13,202 nt of DNA from Euperipatoides rowelli. Its lineage: Eukaryota; Onychophora; Udeonychophora; Euonychophora; Peripatopsidae. Both the position numbers and the translations under genes were made by a program. Shown piece by piece: positions 1 through 9,676 of the stretch. The stretch lies in NCBI GenBank assembly GCA_003024985.2, contig PXIH01S0005423.1. One strand, given 5' to 3'. The notes beneath the pieces were generated by a model. That model saw only the letters and a program-made list of their open reading frames with translations, was not told the origin of the DNA and searched no databases. Position 1 is the first letter of the stretch. Each line of letters opens with the position of its first letter.

Positions 1-257
1 CATAAGTTTAAAAAAAATGAGTATTATTATTTCAGCTTATTGCTATTTAAAATAGAGTATTTAAAAAACATTTATTATTTTATAAATTAAAGATTTATCA
101 ATAAACAAAAATATATAACTTCGAACCCAAGCTTTTATATTCAGCATAAGTTGATTACAAATTTAAAAAAAATGCCATTCCTAGATACACAATACATAAC
201 TAGAATTGTGAAACCATATAATGTTATGTATATAATTATTGCTCATTATTATTTAAG
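1..257 (-). other. Probable 3' untranslated region and downstream flank of the ABCC-type gene
   Basis: AT-rich sequence following the TGA stop at 258. It holds no open frame of note on either strand. On the minus strand a canonical AATAAA lies at 76-71, about 185 bases after the stop, which would give a 3' UTR of about 200 bases if cleavage falls near position 50-60. Other A/T hexamers nearby make the exact site uncertain. Confidence 0.5.
71..76 (-). promoter_or_regulatory. Candidate polyadenylation signal AATAAA
   Basis: TTTATT on the plus strand reads AATAAA on the minus strand, downstream of the transporter stop codon. The sequence is so AT-rich that a hexamer could occur by chance, so only its position after the last exon supports it. 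Confidence 0.35.
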
Positions 258-386
258 TCAGGAATTTGCCTTTGCTATATGATTCTGACTACTATCTGCT
301 GTTAGAAGTCCAGCTTCTAAAGCCATGCTATGAAAAATGGATTCTTTGTTAGCCAGTAATACAGCCGGAGTATCAAACTCTTTAAC
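258..386 (-). CDS. ABCC-type transporter terminal exon with stop codon
   Basis: The last coding exon, 42 codons plus a TGA stop at 260-258, entered in phase 0 after a pyrimidine-rich acceptor (ATTTCTAG). It begins VKEFDTPAVLLANKESIFH and continues SMALEAGLLTADSS, ending KANS. The E-F-D-T-P-x-x-LL-x-N block followed by Phe-x-x-Met is the usual C-terminal end of the second nucleotide-binding domain in ABCC proteins; ABCC5 ends similarly with VEFDTPSVLLSN, from memory. About 15 poorly conserved residues follow the SMALEAGL helix. The last residues (Ala-Asn-Ser) do not form an obvious PDZ-binding motif. Joined to the preceding exon, the protein reads ...MQAGE-VKEFDTP... without a gap, confirming the splice. 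Confidence 0.93.
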   Translation of the reverse strand, partial: VKEFDTPAVLLANKESIFHSMALEAGLLTADSSQNHIAKANS

Positions 387-468
387 CTAGAAATAAAAAT
401 TAGACTAAATTAACAAAATTTTGTAAATTTCTGCAATTAAACTATTATTAAAAGTGTATTATCAATTG

Positions 469-826
469 TTATTTTTCACTTTGTCAATTAAAGTATTATT
501 TTGCAAAAATAAATGTATGTTTAATTCATCAAATTTCTTTATTTCATTTAAAAAGATGTTAAAATCTAAGTTTTGAACAGTTTGAACAAACTGATTATGT
601 CATCTATGACATCATCTTAAACAGAAATCAAAGTAAACAGCAGCTGGTGTTTGTTTTGATTTGTGTTTAAGATGATGTCATAGATGATATATTTGACATT
701 CCTTTATTTATAAACATTGCATAAATCTTAGATTTTCACATCCTTTTAAATGAAATAAGAAATTTTATGAATTAAACATACATTATTTTGACAAAATAAA
801 ACTAAATTGACAAAGTTGAAAATAGC
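469..826. repeat. Foldback palindrome of about 358 bp, MITE-like
   Basis: The two halves are imperfect reverse complements over their whole length, with the centre at CAGCTG (641-646) and no unique spacer. The best-matched part is CATCTATGACATCATCTTAA (601-620), which reappears inverted as TTAAGATGATGTCATAGATG at 668-687. Further out, the stretch around TTTAATTCATCAAATTTCTT on the left matches AAGAAATTTTATGAATTAAA on the right with few differences. The match fades near 469 and 826. This is the structure expected of a foldback MITE or of an inverted duplication. I could not identify a clear target-site duplication. It lies in the last intron, so the pre-mRNA would carry a very long hairpin. 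Confidence 0.85.
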
Positions 827-1300
827 ACATGATTTAATGTCACATGATTTGAAAAAAGAAAAGTTATTTCCATAAACATTGGAGAAATGAATGAATATGA
901 AAATTATATTAAAAATATTAATTACAAAATTAATTATCTAAAATCAAAGTTGTGCATATTTTGTCTTAATTCCAAATATCAAATTTATGAAAAATTTGAT
1001 TTCAAATTTATTTTTAACAAAATAATGAATTTTTTCTATGTAAACTACCCAGACTTGGAAAAAATTTCTTTTTCTCTGTTTAACAAAATACGGTTAGAAA
1101 TGTTTCTCGAACATGTTTCAAGTATTTTCATAGACTTTCTAAATTTCTCTTTAATATCAGATAATTTTGTTTTAAATTAAGAAATGTATTTTTTCAATAC
1201 ATGTGATAAATTTCATAATTTAAAAAAATAAAAATATTTTAATAAAAATAAAAATATAATATTTTTAACCCTCTATTTTTTTCACTTTGAAAGTTAATGG

Positions 1301-2320
1301 TCTTTCAAAAGAGTAGGCTTATGAACAATATTTTAAAAGAGTATGCTTATGAGCAGTATTTTAAAAATGTAGGCTTATGAACAGCATTTCAAAAGATATG
1401 TATATCAACAATATTTCAAAAGAGTATGTTTATGAACAATATTTTAAAAGTATTTTAAAAGAGTATGCTTATGAATAGCAATTTAAAATAATACACTTAT
1501 GAACAGTATTTTAAAAGAGTATGCTTATGAGCAGTATTTTATAACAGTATGTTTATGAACAGTATATTTAAAAGAGTACACTTATGAACAATATTTTAAA
1601 AGAGTACACTAATGAACAGTATTTTAAAAAAGTAGGCTTAAGAACAGTATTTCAAAAGATATGTATATGAACAATATTTCAAAAGAGTATGTTTATGAAC
1701 AATATTTTAAAAGTATTTTAAAAGAGTATGCTTAGGAATAGCATTTTAAAATAATATACTTATGAACAGTATTTTAAAAGAGTATGCTTATGAGCAGTAT
1801 TTTAAAAGAGTATGCTTATGAGAAGTATTTTATAACAGTATGTTTATGAACAGTATATTTAAAAGAGTTCACTTATGAACAATATTTTAAAAGAGTACAC
1901 TAATGCACAGTATTTTAAAAAAGTAGGCTTAAGAACAGTATTTCAAAAGATATGTATATGAACAATATTTCAAAAGATTATGTTTATGAACAATATTTTA
2001 AAAGTATTTTAAAAGAGTATGCTTATGAATATCATTTTAAAATAATACACTTATGAACAGTATTTTAAATGTGTATGCTTATGAACAGCATTTCAAAAGA
2101 TATGTATATGAACAATATTTCAAAATAGTATGTTTATGAACAATATTTTAAAAGTATTTTAAAAGAGTATGCTTATGAGTAGCATTTAAAATAATACACT
2201 TATGAACAGTATTTTAAAAGAGTATGCTTATGAACAGCATTTCAAAAGAGTATGTTTACAAACAAAATTTCAAAAGAGTATGCTTTTGAACAGTATTGCA
2301 AAAAAAGTACGCTTATTTGA
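1301..2320. repeat. 28-bp AT-rich satellite with higher-order repeat structure
   Basis: About 1 kb of tandem units near 28 bp, roughly 36 copies, with core TATTTTAAAAGAGTATGCTT followed by ATGAACAG. Variants such as TTTCAAAAGATATGTATAT and ATAATACACTTATG recur in the same order, so neighbouring units are less alike than units several places apart. One landmark, a 10-bp extra piece giving ATTTTAAAAGTATTTTAAAA, recurs at about 1441, 1704, 1995 and 2145. The spacings of 263, 291 and 150 bp differ by whole numbers of units. The array therefore grew by duplicating multi-unit blocks. The unit length is not a multiple of three and stop codons fall in it, so it is not coding. Confidence 0.93.
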
Positions 2321-2363
2321 ACTTGAAAATGCGGACTTTGCATAGTATCGAACTTTGGAATTT

Positions 2364-2393
2364 TTAAGGCAAGTAATATTTCACTTGCCTTAA
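2364..2393. repeat. Perfect 11-bp hairpin
   Basis: TTAAGGCAAGT (2364-2374) and ACTTGCCTTAA (2383-2393) are exact reverse complements separated by 8 bases. It sits just past the end of the satellite. It may be a fragment of a foldback element or chance; no function can be read from it. Confidence 0.7.
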
Positions 2394-2854
2394 GTGTCAT
2401 TTGTATCTTGCTAATTATATTTCCGTTTTTTGCATGATCTGAAAATATAATGTACATAAATAAGAAATATCGATAAACAGAAAACACAAAACCGACTGTC
2501 CAGTCTAAGGCTGGGCAGCATTTTTTCCTTCTTGCAATAAATTGTGGATCATAAAGTTAATTACCGGTAAAGGCAAAACAAAATTTAAACTAATTCCAAT
2601 ATACATAATGTAATAAACTGTTAGTATTGTTGTAGGTATCTTGAAATATTTCAAAAATATCAGACAGGTACTGAATGATTTATATTTTTGTCAAAATTTA
2701 CTAATTTTCAAAAATAAAAAAAGTCTTTATTGATCTGTGTATATGTCAAAGTCTATTTGTATATTGGATATTGAATTATTATATCCTAATATACAGTTTC
2801 CATCATTTTGTCCTTTATTGCATATTCCATTGCAATACTTTTTAAATCATTAAG

Positions 2855-3243
2855 CATGTGTGCACAGAGGTGTGCCATGACTGTTTGGTACCCGGAGCTG
2901 AACTGACTTTTGCCACCCCCTTCAAAAATATTTTGATAAGCTTTTTTTTTTTAAGTTGTCTGGACATTTTGTTGACTTTGTGCCATAATTTAATAACCTT
3001 TCATTGCAAATCAAAATTAAACATATACAAGAACAGAGTGCAGGTGGGGCACACTCCCCACTGCCCCACCTGCACTCACACTCCACACACCCTGCACTTT
3101 CACACCCCACCCACCTTGCAACAAATGCATGCCCCACCCAACACCTCCTGTAAATAAAAAAATAAAAAAATTTTTTTTTGGAACCTCCTGTGGTGGTACC
3201 TGGGCCATCCACTCCCCCTTGGAACACATCTGTGTGTGCATAG
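2855..3243. mobile_element. Possible small inverted-repeat element with a GC-rich core
   Basis: The ends are partly complementary: from 2855, CATGTGTGCACAGAGGTGTG compares with the reverse strand from 3243, about 16 of 23 positions matching, with a GGTACC in each flank (2889-2894 and 3195-3200). Between them the GC content is far above the surroundings, with C/A-rich CCCACC and CACTC blocks between 3040 and 3150. A TTTTGATAAGCTTTTTTTTT run (2932-2951) resembles the repeat near 7900-8060, suggesting relationship to that sequence. No transposase remnant is visible, and open frames on both strands look like products of the composition. Confidence 0.4.
3036..3077. repeat. Perfect 16-bp GC-rich hairpin
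   Basis: GAGTGCAGGTGGGGCA (3036-3051) and TGCCCCACCTGCACTC (3062-3077) are exact reverse complements with a 10-base loop. It lies inside the GC-rich patch and runs into imperfect repeats of CCCACC/TGCACT, so it may have arisen by inversion of one repeat unit. Confidence 0.85.
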
Positions 3244-4893
3244 TACATGCTGTGAAATTCTAGCTGTGGCCGTTATAGAATGGTCAATATTTTTTAAACA
3301 AAAAAGAAAAACAGGTTAACATGGTAACAAAATGCTAAAAGCTGTAATAATAATCAAAATTACAGAATCTTTTAAAAGACCTACGAATTCAATATGATAA
3401 ATAAAAACTATACTGGATGTCATTATGATTGTAGGCTAATGTTCTTATCATTGAAACATTATAGCAATATCCCATTAATGTATAAAATAAAATGATCTGT
3501 TATTATTATTGATAAGGAATATTTTCATTCTTATATTTGTGTATTTCAATGAGGTCTGATAGAGACAAACGCTGAGGTTTTGGCGTTTTGCACACTAAGG
3601 GACATTATTGTGCTAGTAATTATGGTAAATTAAAAACAACAACAAGCGTCATCATGATGCATGAATCTTTCAGAATTCTTATTATTTGATCAAATGGAAA
3701 GAAATAATAAATGAAACATGCCTTTTAAGGTAAAAATAAAACAAATTAGCTTTTGTTAAATTAAGCATTGATAATACATTATAAGCAGCTAAGCACATGA
3801 GTAATAAAAGTGATAACATGTAAATATCCTTCTTGACATCCACTTAACAGAAATCCACATGAGATTTTTTTCTGGCAAAAATATAGACTTGACATCATTT
3901 GGTAGTTTTACATTTTGGTAAATAGTTATAAAAGCCGAATTTTGAATGTGTTTTAGACTGAATGCAACAAATTGATTTATTTACAAAAATACACACAAAT
4001 CAATGAAGTTGAAATATCCATTCATAATACACTTAAATCCATTGATTCCGTAATTTAATACGATAATAAAATTATTTTTCAGCCTTATACTGGGAAGTCA
4101 GTTCTATCTTTTAAATATGTCAGTTTTTTATTCATATTCATTTATATAGAATAGAGAAGAGGAAATATCTATTAGTGAGTTATCATGTACATAGCGCTCT
4201 GAATAAACAAAATGTGTTAAATTTTTAATTTACGATATTATGCAAATGGAGCATTTCAATGCTCACCTATAAGCACAGTTTTCCATCCACAGTCTGCTCA
4301 TAAGTATTTGGATCATCCGCAAGTTAAAGTTAAAGCGAAGTTGAAATTGTGTTAATTTATAAAGTTCAAGTGAAGCAAGAGTGGTATTAACACCAATGCA
4401 TTTTTATGAGGAAAATGTACACTCACATGTGCCTCTTTTGACAAAGCTTAAAATTAATAAACCATTTTAATTTTGAAGGTTTCTATCATTCAATAACAAT
4501 ATTTTCAAAATGGATAAAAGAAAGAAAAGAAGACACCAGAATCAGATAACCGAGTTCAAATAAAAAATGTTGCATGATAGAAAGTAGCATATTTGTGATA
4601 TTTCGTCGAAGGTGTTTATTGTTATAAATAATAGATACAGTATCAATATACAATGTGTAACATATTTATCAATACCAATGATCATATTAGTATTCTAGTT
4701 AACATTATATAATATGAGAAAATTAACAAATACATATAAAATGTATAAAATCTTGGTCAAAATTTACCCTCCCGCCCTCTAATTCTTAATAAGTTCCTAT
4801 TTTAAACCTACAGAATTTAAAAAATATTCTAAATTTATATCAGCATTGTATTATTTTGTTTAATTTACAACATTAAATAATTCTAAGAAATTA

Positions 4894-5142
<249 letters not shown>

Positions 5143-5320
5143 TTATTTGATATATCATTTAAAAATTAAAAAAAAAAAAAAGAATAAATAAAATAATTAA
5201 CAGTCCTGGCACCTTGTCATGAAGCAACGAGCACGACTATAGAAAGCACAGAATATAATGATTCAACTTGAAACATTTAAGTACCGACCACCGGTAGGGA
5301 GAAAAAATTTGTTAAGGTTT

Positions 5321-5347
5321 TTTTCTGAGTAAATTCGACTCAGAAAA
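5321..5347. repeat. Perfect 10-bp hairpin
   Basis: TTTTCTGAGT (5321-5330) pairs exactly with ACTCAGAAAA (5338-5347) around a 7-base loop. No other context explains it. Confidence 0.65.
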
Positions 5348-5656
5348 TTCCTCCGAACAGACTAATTGGTCTTGTTAAAGATCCTACAATGGAATCATGA
5401 AAAAGATGGAGCATGGAACAAAATTAAGACTATAATATTATGTTAATAAATCTTTAGCGGAATTTCTCTCTCTGTGAAAGGAAAAATGTTCAAAAAAAAT
5501 AAATAAAACAACAAAGAAAGTGTTTAAGTAAGACCAGCAGTTTATTTTCAGTTCAATTTGTTCAAAGGACAATGCAACAATCTAAATCTAATAATATAAT
5601 TTAATCTGATTGTAATAGTCCATAGATCTATGACTAGTCATTGCAATTCTTTTTAA

Positions 5657-6424
5657 AGGTCAAATGTAACAGATTTTTAATTTGTTTTTTATTATTGATT
5701 TTCAAAGATTTTTACTAAAAAAAAAATTCATCAGAAAAAAAAACTTAAAAAAAAACTATTTATAATTCGATTTTTAAAATATTTGTCTTTAGCTCCTCCT
5801 TCTTAATACAACATTGCTTATTGTATACGCTTGAAAGATATTTGGTTACATCATAGTACAGAAACGAATAGAACTTGCTATACAAAACTATATAATATTC
5901 ACTATCTTTGTCAGCTAAAGGCTGGAAATCCTAGGGACTAATTGTTTAAATACTTGTACAGAATCATAATCAAAAGATGAATAGAGATTGCTATAGTAAA
6001 CAATACAATATTCACTATCTTTGTCAGCTAAAGGCTGGAAATCCTAGGGACTAATTGTTTAAATACTTGTACAGAATCATAATCAAATTCATCCTTTGTT
6101 CTATTATGGTCCAATTTGTTTAAAAACAATTTAAACATGCTTTATTACCTGGTGAACATCACTCTATTTATAGCATAAATCAATTACCGCCTAAACAGAT
6201 ATAGTGACAGTTTCATCATCAAAATAATCTGGACCAAAAAAAAAAAATTAAACCTTTTTTTTTGTATTCTCAGATGGAGATCAATAATATTCTTATTTTA
6301 CATTTAAATAACTTTTTTTTATGCATTTTAATTTATTTTATTTCAGTGGAAATTTATTTTTTAGCAATTATCTTTGAAATTCAATAATAAAATAAATTAA
6401 AAAAAAATCCATTACATTTGACCT
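5657..6424. mobile_element. Non-autonomous inverted-repeat element, TTAA-bounded (copy 1)
   Basis: The left end AGGTCAAATGTAACAGATTT (5657-5676) and the reverse complement of the right end, which begins AGGTCAAATGTAATGGATTT, match well, and the similarity runs about 75 bp inward through TTATTATTGA and TTTCAAAGAT. TTAA precedes the left end (5653-5656); on the right the sequence is GACCTTAAC, one T short of the intact form seen in copy 2, so the duplicated TTAA may have lost a base. About 770 bp long with no coding capacity, which fits a MITE. Sharing of terminal motif, sub-terminal sequence and TTAA with the element at 10616-11988 makes them one family. TTAA target sites are typical of piggyBac-type elements; assignment to that superfamily is inference. 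Confidence 0.75.
5866..6087. repeat. 113-bp tandem duplication with an identical 81-bp part
   Basis: Positions 5894-5974 and 6007-6087 are identical over 81 bases, including TCAGCTAAAGGCTGGAAATC and CCTAGGGACTAATTG, offset by 113 bp. The 28 bases before each identical block (from 5866 and from 5979) are clearly related but carry several mismatches. So it is a tandem duplication of about 1.9 units with uneven divergence, lying inside inverted-repeat element copy 1. Confidence 0.93.
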
Positions 6425-6685
6425 TAACAGCAAATATCACATTTTAAAATTATAATACACTTTGGTAAAAAAAAAAATAGTTTCAATACCATCTTTGCTG
6501 AAGTTTGACAGGCACGTTATCGTATTTTCCATAACAGTTATACTCGGATTTTTAAAGAAATAATAAAATGCATTAAATTCACCACATTAATAACAAATTC
6601 TTAAATAAAAATTCACTTTGTAAAAGAAACAAAGTGATACAATTTTGACAAAAATTCATTACATCAAAAACATTATTTTGTTTAC

Positions 6686-6799
6686 CTTACTATTTCGAAG
6701 TAATGACCTTGCTAGACAGAGTAACTGCCTCTCTCCGATAGAAAAGTTTTCTCCACTATTATCAACGGCAGTTTCAAGTTGTTTATTTTCGGCTTGAAT
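6686..6799 (-). CDS. ABCC-type transporter exon with the ABC signature motif
   Basis: A 114-bp exon of exactly 38 codons, phase 0 at both ends, between acceptor TTATTTAG and donor AAG|GTAAAC. It starts [10 protein letters not shown] and contains [19 protein letters not shown], ending RNSK. FSIGE is the ABC signature (the LSGGQ equivalent) in the form used by ABCC proteins, and the following RQLLCLAR helix is almost invariant in that subfamily. In the ATP-bound dimer the signature closes over the ATP held by the Walker A motif of the opposite domain. The NFS-x-GERQLLC wording resembles ABCC5, ABCC11 and ABCC12 more than ABCC1 or ABCC4, which usually have LSVGQRQL. Nothing in the exon looks broken. 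Confidence 0.96.
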
Positions 6800-7644
6800 C
6801 TAAATAAAATTATTAAAAAAAAAAAAAATACATGCGCAATTAAAGTATTTCATAGTTCGTGGGCAGAACACATTGTCAAAAAATTCCATTTTCCAGTTAT
6901 TAGTGCTAAAGTGTTTCAAAATATGTTTTCTTTGAAAAGGTAATATCTGCTAAGTCATATATTTTACTTCAGGCAATTTTTTTTTTCACATTTAAAGTCT
7001 CAAATGCTGTTTTTGAATCTAGTAAAATGCATTGAGAGATATAGTTGGTTTTATTATAAGGTATTAATCAGTTTTGAATGATATTCTGACAGGTAATATG
7101 TTAACCCCTCAATAATATATATTCCATAAGTATCATGTATCAAGCCTAATTACAGCACATGTTAAATACCAGTATAACTATAGCTATTTTTGACTTAGTG
7201 TATTTTAGAAGTATGCCCACGAGTCATTGTACAATCATGCGTATTACTGTAAGTCTCATGGTTTGACTGAGAGGCTAACACTATTTTAATCCTTTAATTT
7301 CTCCTGAAAATAAAAACAATCAACCATTTTTAAATAATATTTCTTAAAAAAAATTATCAAAATTTAAAAAAAATTATATTGTATTGTGCATTTGCTTAAA
7401 TGTTTTCTTATTCTGGAATTTGTGCAAAATCTGTTTTATTTGTAATATTTCTACTATTGATTTATAGTTTCTATGCTTTCCTGAACTCACATTCAAAACC
7501 ATGACATCTATGGAAGAAACATAAATGAATGAAATATATCAAAATTAGATTATATACCAATGACAAAATTGAGGTATGATTGCAAATTTATTGACTGAAA
7601 ACATCTGAGTTTTGCTTTTGATAGCATATACATTATACAGTGAG

Positions 7645-7720
7645 TCTATAATACCCCCCAGACTTTCCAGCGGATACAGAATCAATAGCATTGATTCTGT
7701 ACATCTTTGGGGGCTTATAT
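7645..7720. repeat. Hairpin with perfect 11-bp stem and outer C/G pairing
   Basis: ACAGAATCAAT (7676-7686) and ATTGATTCTGT (7690-7700) form a perfect stem with a 3-base loop. Further out, CCCCCCAGAC on the left can pair with CTTTGGGGG on the right across an unequal bulge, and TATA sequences flank both. The loop is too small and the bulge too large for a typical animal microRNA precursor, so a palindromic element end or foldback fragment is more likely. Confidence 0.7.
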
Positions 7721-7899
7721 TTTTGACATTTCAATGATAGTAATATAAAAATCATCTCAAAACTCACAATTTTTCAAAAGCAAGGGGAATGATAAGATTT
7801 TTTTCCATGCAGGCTCTAACTCTGAATCTCAATGGAGCAATCACCTTTCCCTTCAGGGGTGTAGGCTGTAGCCAGAAAATTATTTTGATGGGGATATCT

Positions 7900-8060
7900 G
7901 GGTTGTATATTTTTGATAATCTTTTTTTTTGGTTGCATGGATGTTTTGTTTCCCTTTTGACAGATTTTATAAGCTTATTTTTTTTTTTGGGGGGGGGAGG
8001 GGTATCGACATTTTGTTTTCCTTTTGACAGATTTGATAAGCTTTTTTTTTGTTGAGATTT
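7900..8060. repeat. T/G-rich tandem repeat of about 65 bp with poly(G) runs
   Basis: The motif TTTGATAAGCTTTTTTTTT, then a G-rich stretch, then ACATTTTGTTTTCCTTTTGACAG, recurs about two and a half times with changes (GATAATC, TATAAGC and GATAAGC forms). Runs of G occur at 7989-7997 and again from 8079. A single related copy, TTTTGATAAGC with GGACATTTTGTT, occurs at 2932-2972. Upstream sequence from about 7780 and downstream to 8150 is richer in GC and may belong to the same inserted element, but I cannot place its ends. Confidence 0.65.
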
Positions 8061-8269
8061 TTAAAGTTTAAAATGTTTGGGGGGGGGGGTATACAAATCC
8101 CTCGGGACATCCCCCCCGCCTAAAAATGCCCTTGTTACCCCTCAAACCCAAATACAATCACCAGTTTTACCAACATTTCAAAATGTTGCAAAAAAAAAAT
8201 TAAGTTTAATCATGAAAGGAAAAAAAATGGAATTTGCTTGCAATTCTAGGGAAAAATGTTAAGATTCCA

Positions 8270-8582
8270 GCCATGGCACAATGGCTCAGTGGGATGAGCT
8301 GGGCTGCCTTAAGCTCCTAGGTGTCGGCACGAGCAAGGTTCAAGGCTCATGCTGTCCAACCCGAAATCCAAATGTCTTTCTTTCTGAAAGACAGAGAGTA
8401 GTGTTCTTTTCATCCAGTCAGAGTTAATTTTTCAGACATTGCATCCCCAAGATAGAAAATAGTAAAGAAGATTAATGACTGACCTTTGAAATGTATCCAT
8501 ATTATGCATCATTGTTGTATCCAGTATCGAACGCATGTAAAACTTGTATTAGTGTAAATAAATATATTTAAAAAAAAAAAAA
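8270..8582 (+). mobile_element. tRNA-derived SINE
   Basis: The 5' part carries a pol III A box (TGGCTCAGTGGG, 8282-8293) and a B box (GGTTCAAGGCT, 8337-8347). The 55-base spacing is longer than in a short-arm tRNA and suits a Leu/Ser-like ancestor with a long variable arm. A body of about 200 bp unrelated to tRNA follows, ending in A-rich sequence and a poly(A) run. Flanks look like a target-site duplication: GTTAAGATTCCA (8258-8269) and GTTAAATTCCA (8583-8593), one base different in length. This is retroposed by a LINE reverse transcriptase in other known SINEs; the partner LINE cannot be named here. T runs inside the body (near 8406 and 8428) might stop pol III early. Confidence 0.87.
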
Positions 8583-8604
8583 GTTAAATTCCAAAATATA
8601 TCAT

Positions 8605-8917
8605 GTTCTGGAGTCATGCTCCGTAGTTAGGCTCTAAAGTAATCTCTAGACTCTGCTCCAGAGATATGCTCCAAAGTCTTATTCACAAGCATGGTCTAGA
8701 CTCTAGAGTCAAGTTTTGGAATAAGTCTGGAGTCATGCCCCAAAGTGTTGTGTTCCAGAGTCATAGTCCAGAATTTTGTTCCCAAGTCTTTCTCCAGAAG
8801 CATGCTCTAAAATCATACATTGAAGTCATACTTCAATTTTATGATCCAGAATCATGATGCACTATCATTATGCAGTGTTATGGTCTAAATTTTATTCTAG
8901 TCATGCTCCAAGGCGGG
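8605..8917. repeat. Degenerate minisatellite of 12-14 bp
   Basis: About twenty diverged copies of a unit near AGTCATGCTCCAG, for example GGAGTCATGCTCC at 8610, AGATATGCTCCAA, AGTCATGCCCCAA, AGTCATAGTCCAG, AGCATGCTCTAAA and a last AGTCATGCTCCA near 8905. Unit length drifts between 12 and 15 bases. The array starts about 20 bases after the SINE. An open frame across it (8666-8857) is a by-product. Confidence 0.85.
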
Positions 8918-9676
8918 AGATAATATTTTTTAACCGGTTAATTTGTATTGCAACATATAATTTGCTTGCTTGTATACTATGAAAGAAAAAGTAAGTATGA
9001 ATTGGCTGACTATGTCAACATACAAGATGGTTGCCCAATAATATTTTTCTTGCTTTCTGTGCAATTTGTATGACTTTTAAATGCTGAAAATCATGGAAAT
9101 AAGCCATACCATTAGCATTACTTTTCTTCATTGTACGATGATTGATAAGTCAGCTACTGAATCACATTTTTAATATTATATTTCCCTGTAATTTATATGG
9201 TAGCTTTATTTTATGGTGGTGAAAAAAAAAAGATTACAGCGATAGGCTACACTATGATTGTCCACAATCTCTATCACTGAATCCATAGCTTTGTTTTCAA
9301 TACATTTCATAGTAGAATGGAAAGGGAAAAATGCATAAAAATAATAAAAATGTGTGATCTGACAATGGGAAATTCCTATTTGTGGAATCACTCTTATAAA
9401 ATATATCTAATCATTGAAATAATAGTTATTTATACCATTTTGCTTTAATTAATTAAAATACAAATTATTCATGATATTATTTTTCAAATTTTATTTTATT
9501 TTTTAATTCATAGTATAATAAAAAAAATACAAATTTTAACAATTTTTGTTGAAGTATGAATATTTACCACAGTTTAAAATTTAATTAGGTCTCAAGAGCA
9601 CGATACCCAGCAGTTTATATGCAACCTTCATTGATCATCATCATCATTTTTCCTTAAAAAAAGTATATTATTATAG

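Noticed and set aside
887-1180. Open frame of 97 codons on the plus strand
   Set aside because: Composition is that of the AT-rich intron (Asn, Lys, Ile, Phe, Tyr), there is no recognisable domain, and it lies inside an intron next to a foldback element.
1301-2320. CRISPR array
   Set aside because: The units are directly adjacent without unique spacers, vary internally, and the context is a eukaryotic intron.
2242-2487. Open frame of 81 codons on the minus strand
   Set aside because: It runs from the satellite end through the 11-bp hairpin, with no family features or splice context.
2858-3248. Open frames on both strands over the GC-rich patch
   Set aside because: Cys/His/Pro- or Gly-rich text follows directly from the repeats and hairpin; the Cys and His spacing does not make a zinc-finger pattern.
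7645-7720. MicroRNA precursor
   Set aside because: A 3-base loop and a short perfect stem with an unequal bulge do not fit an animal pre-miRNA.
7789-8262. Open frames across the T/G-rich repeat
   Set aside because: Phe/Gly-rich low-complexity translation of poly(T) and poly(G), with no conserved motif.
8275-8355. Functional tRNA gene
   Set aside because: A and B boxes are present, but the sequence continues into a SINE body with a poly(A) tail and I could not form a proper acceptor stem.
8666-8857. Open frame of 63 codons in the minisatellite
   Set aside because: Explained by repeat units lacking stops in one frame.
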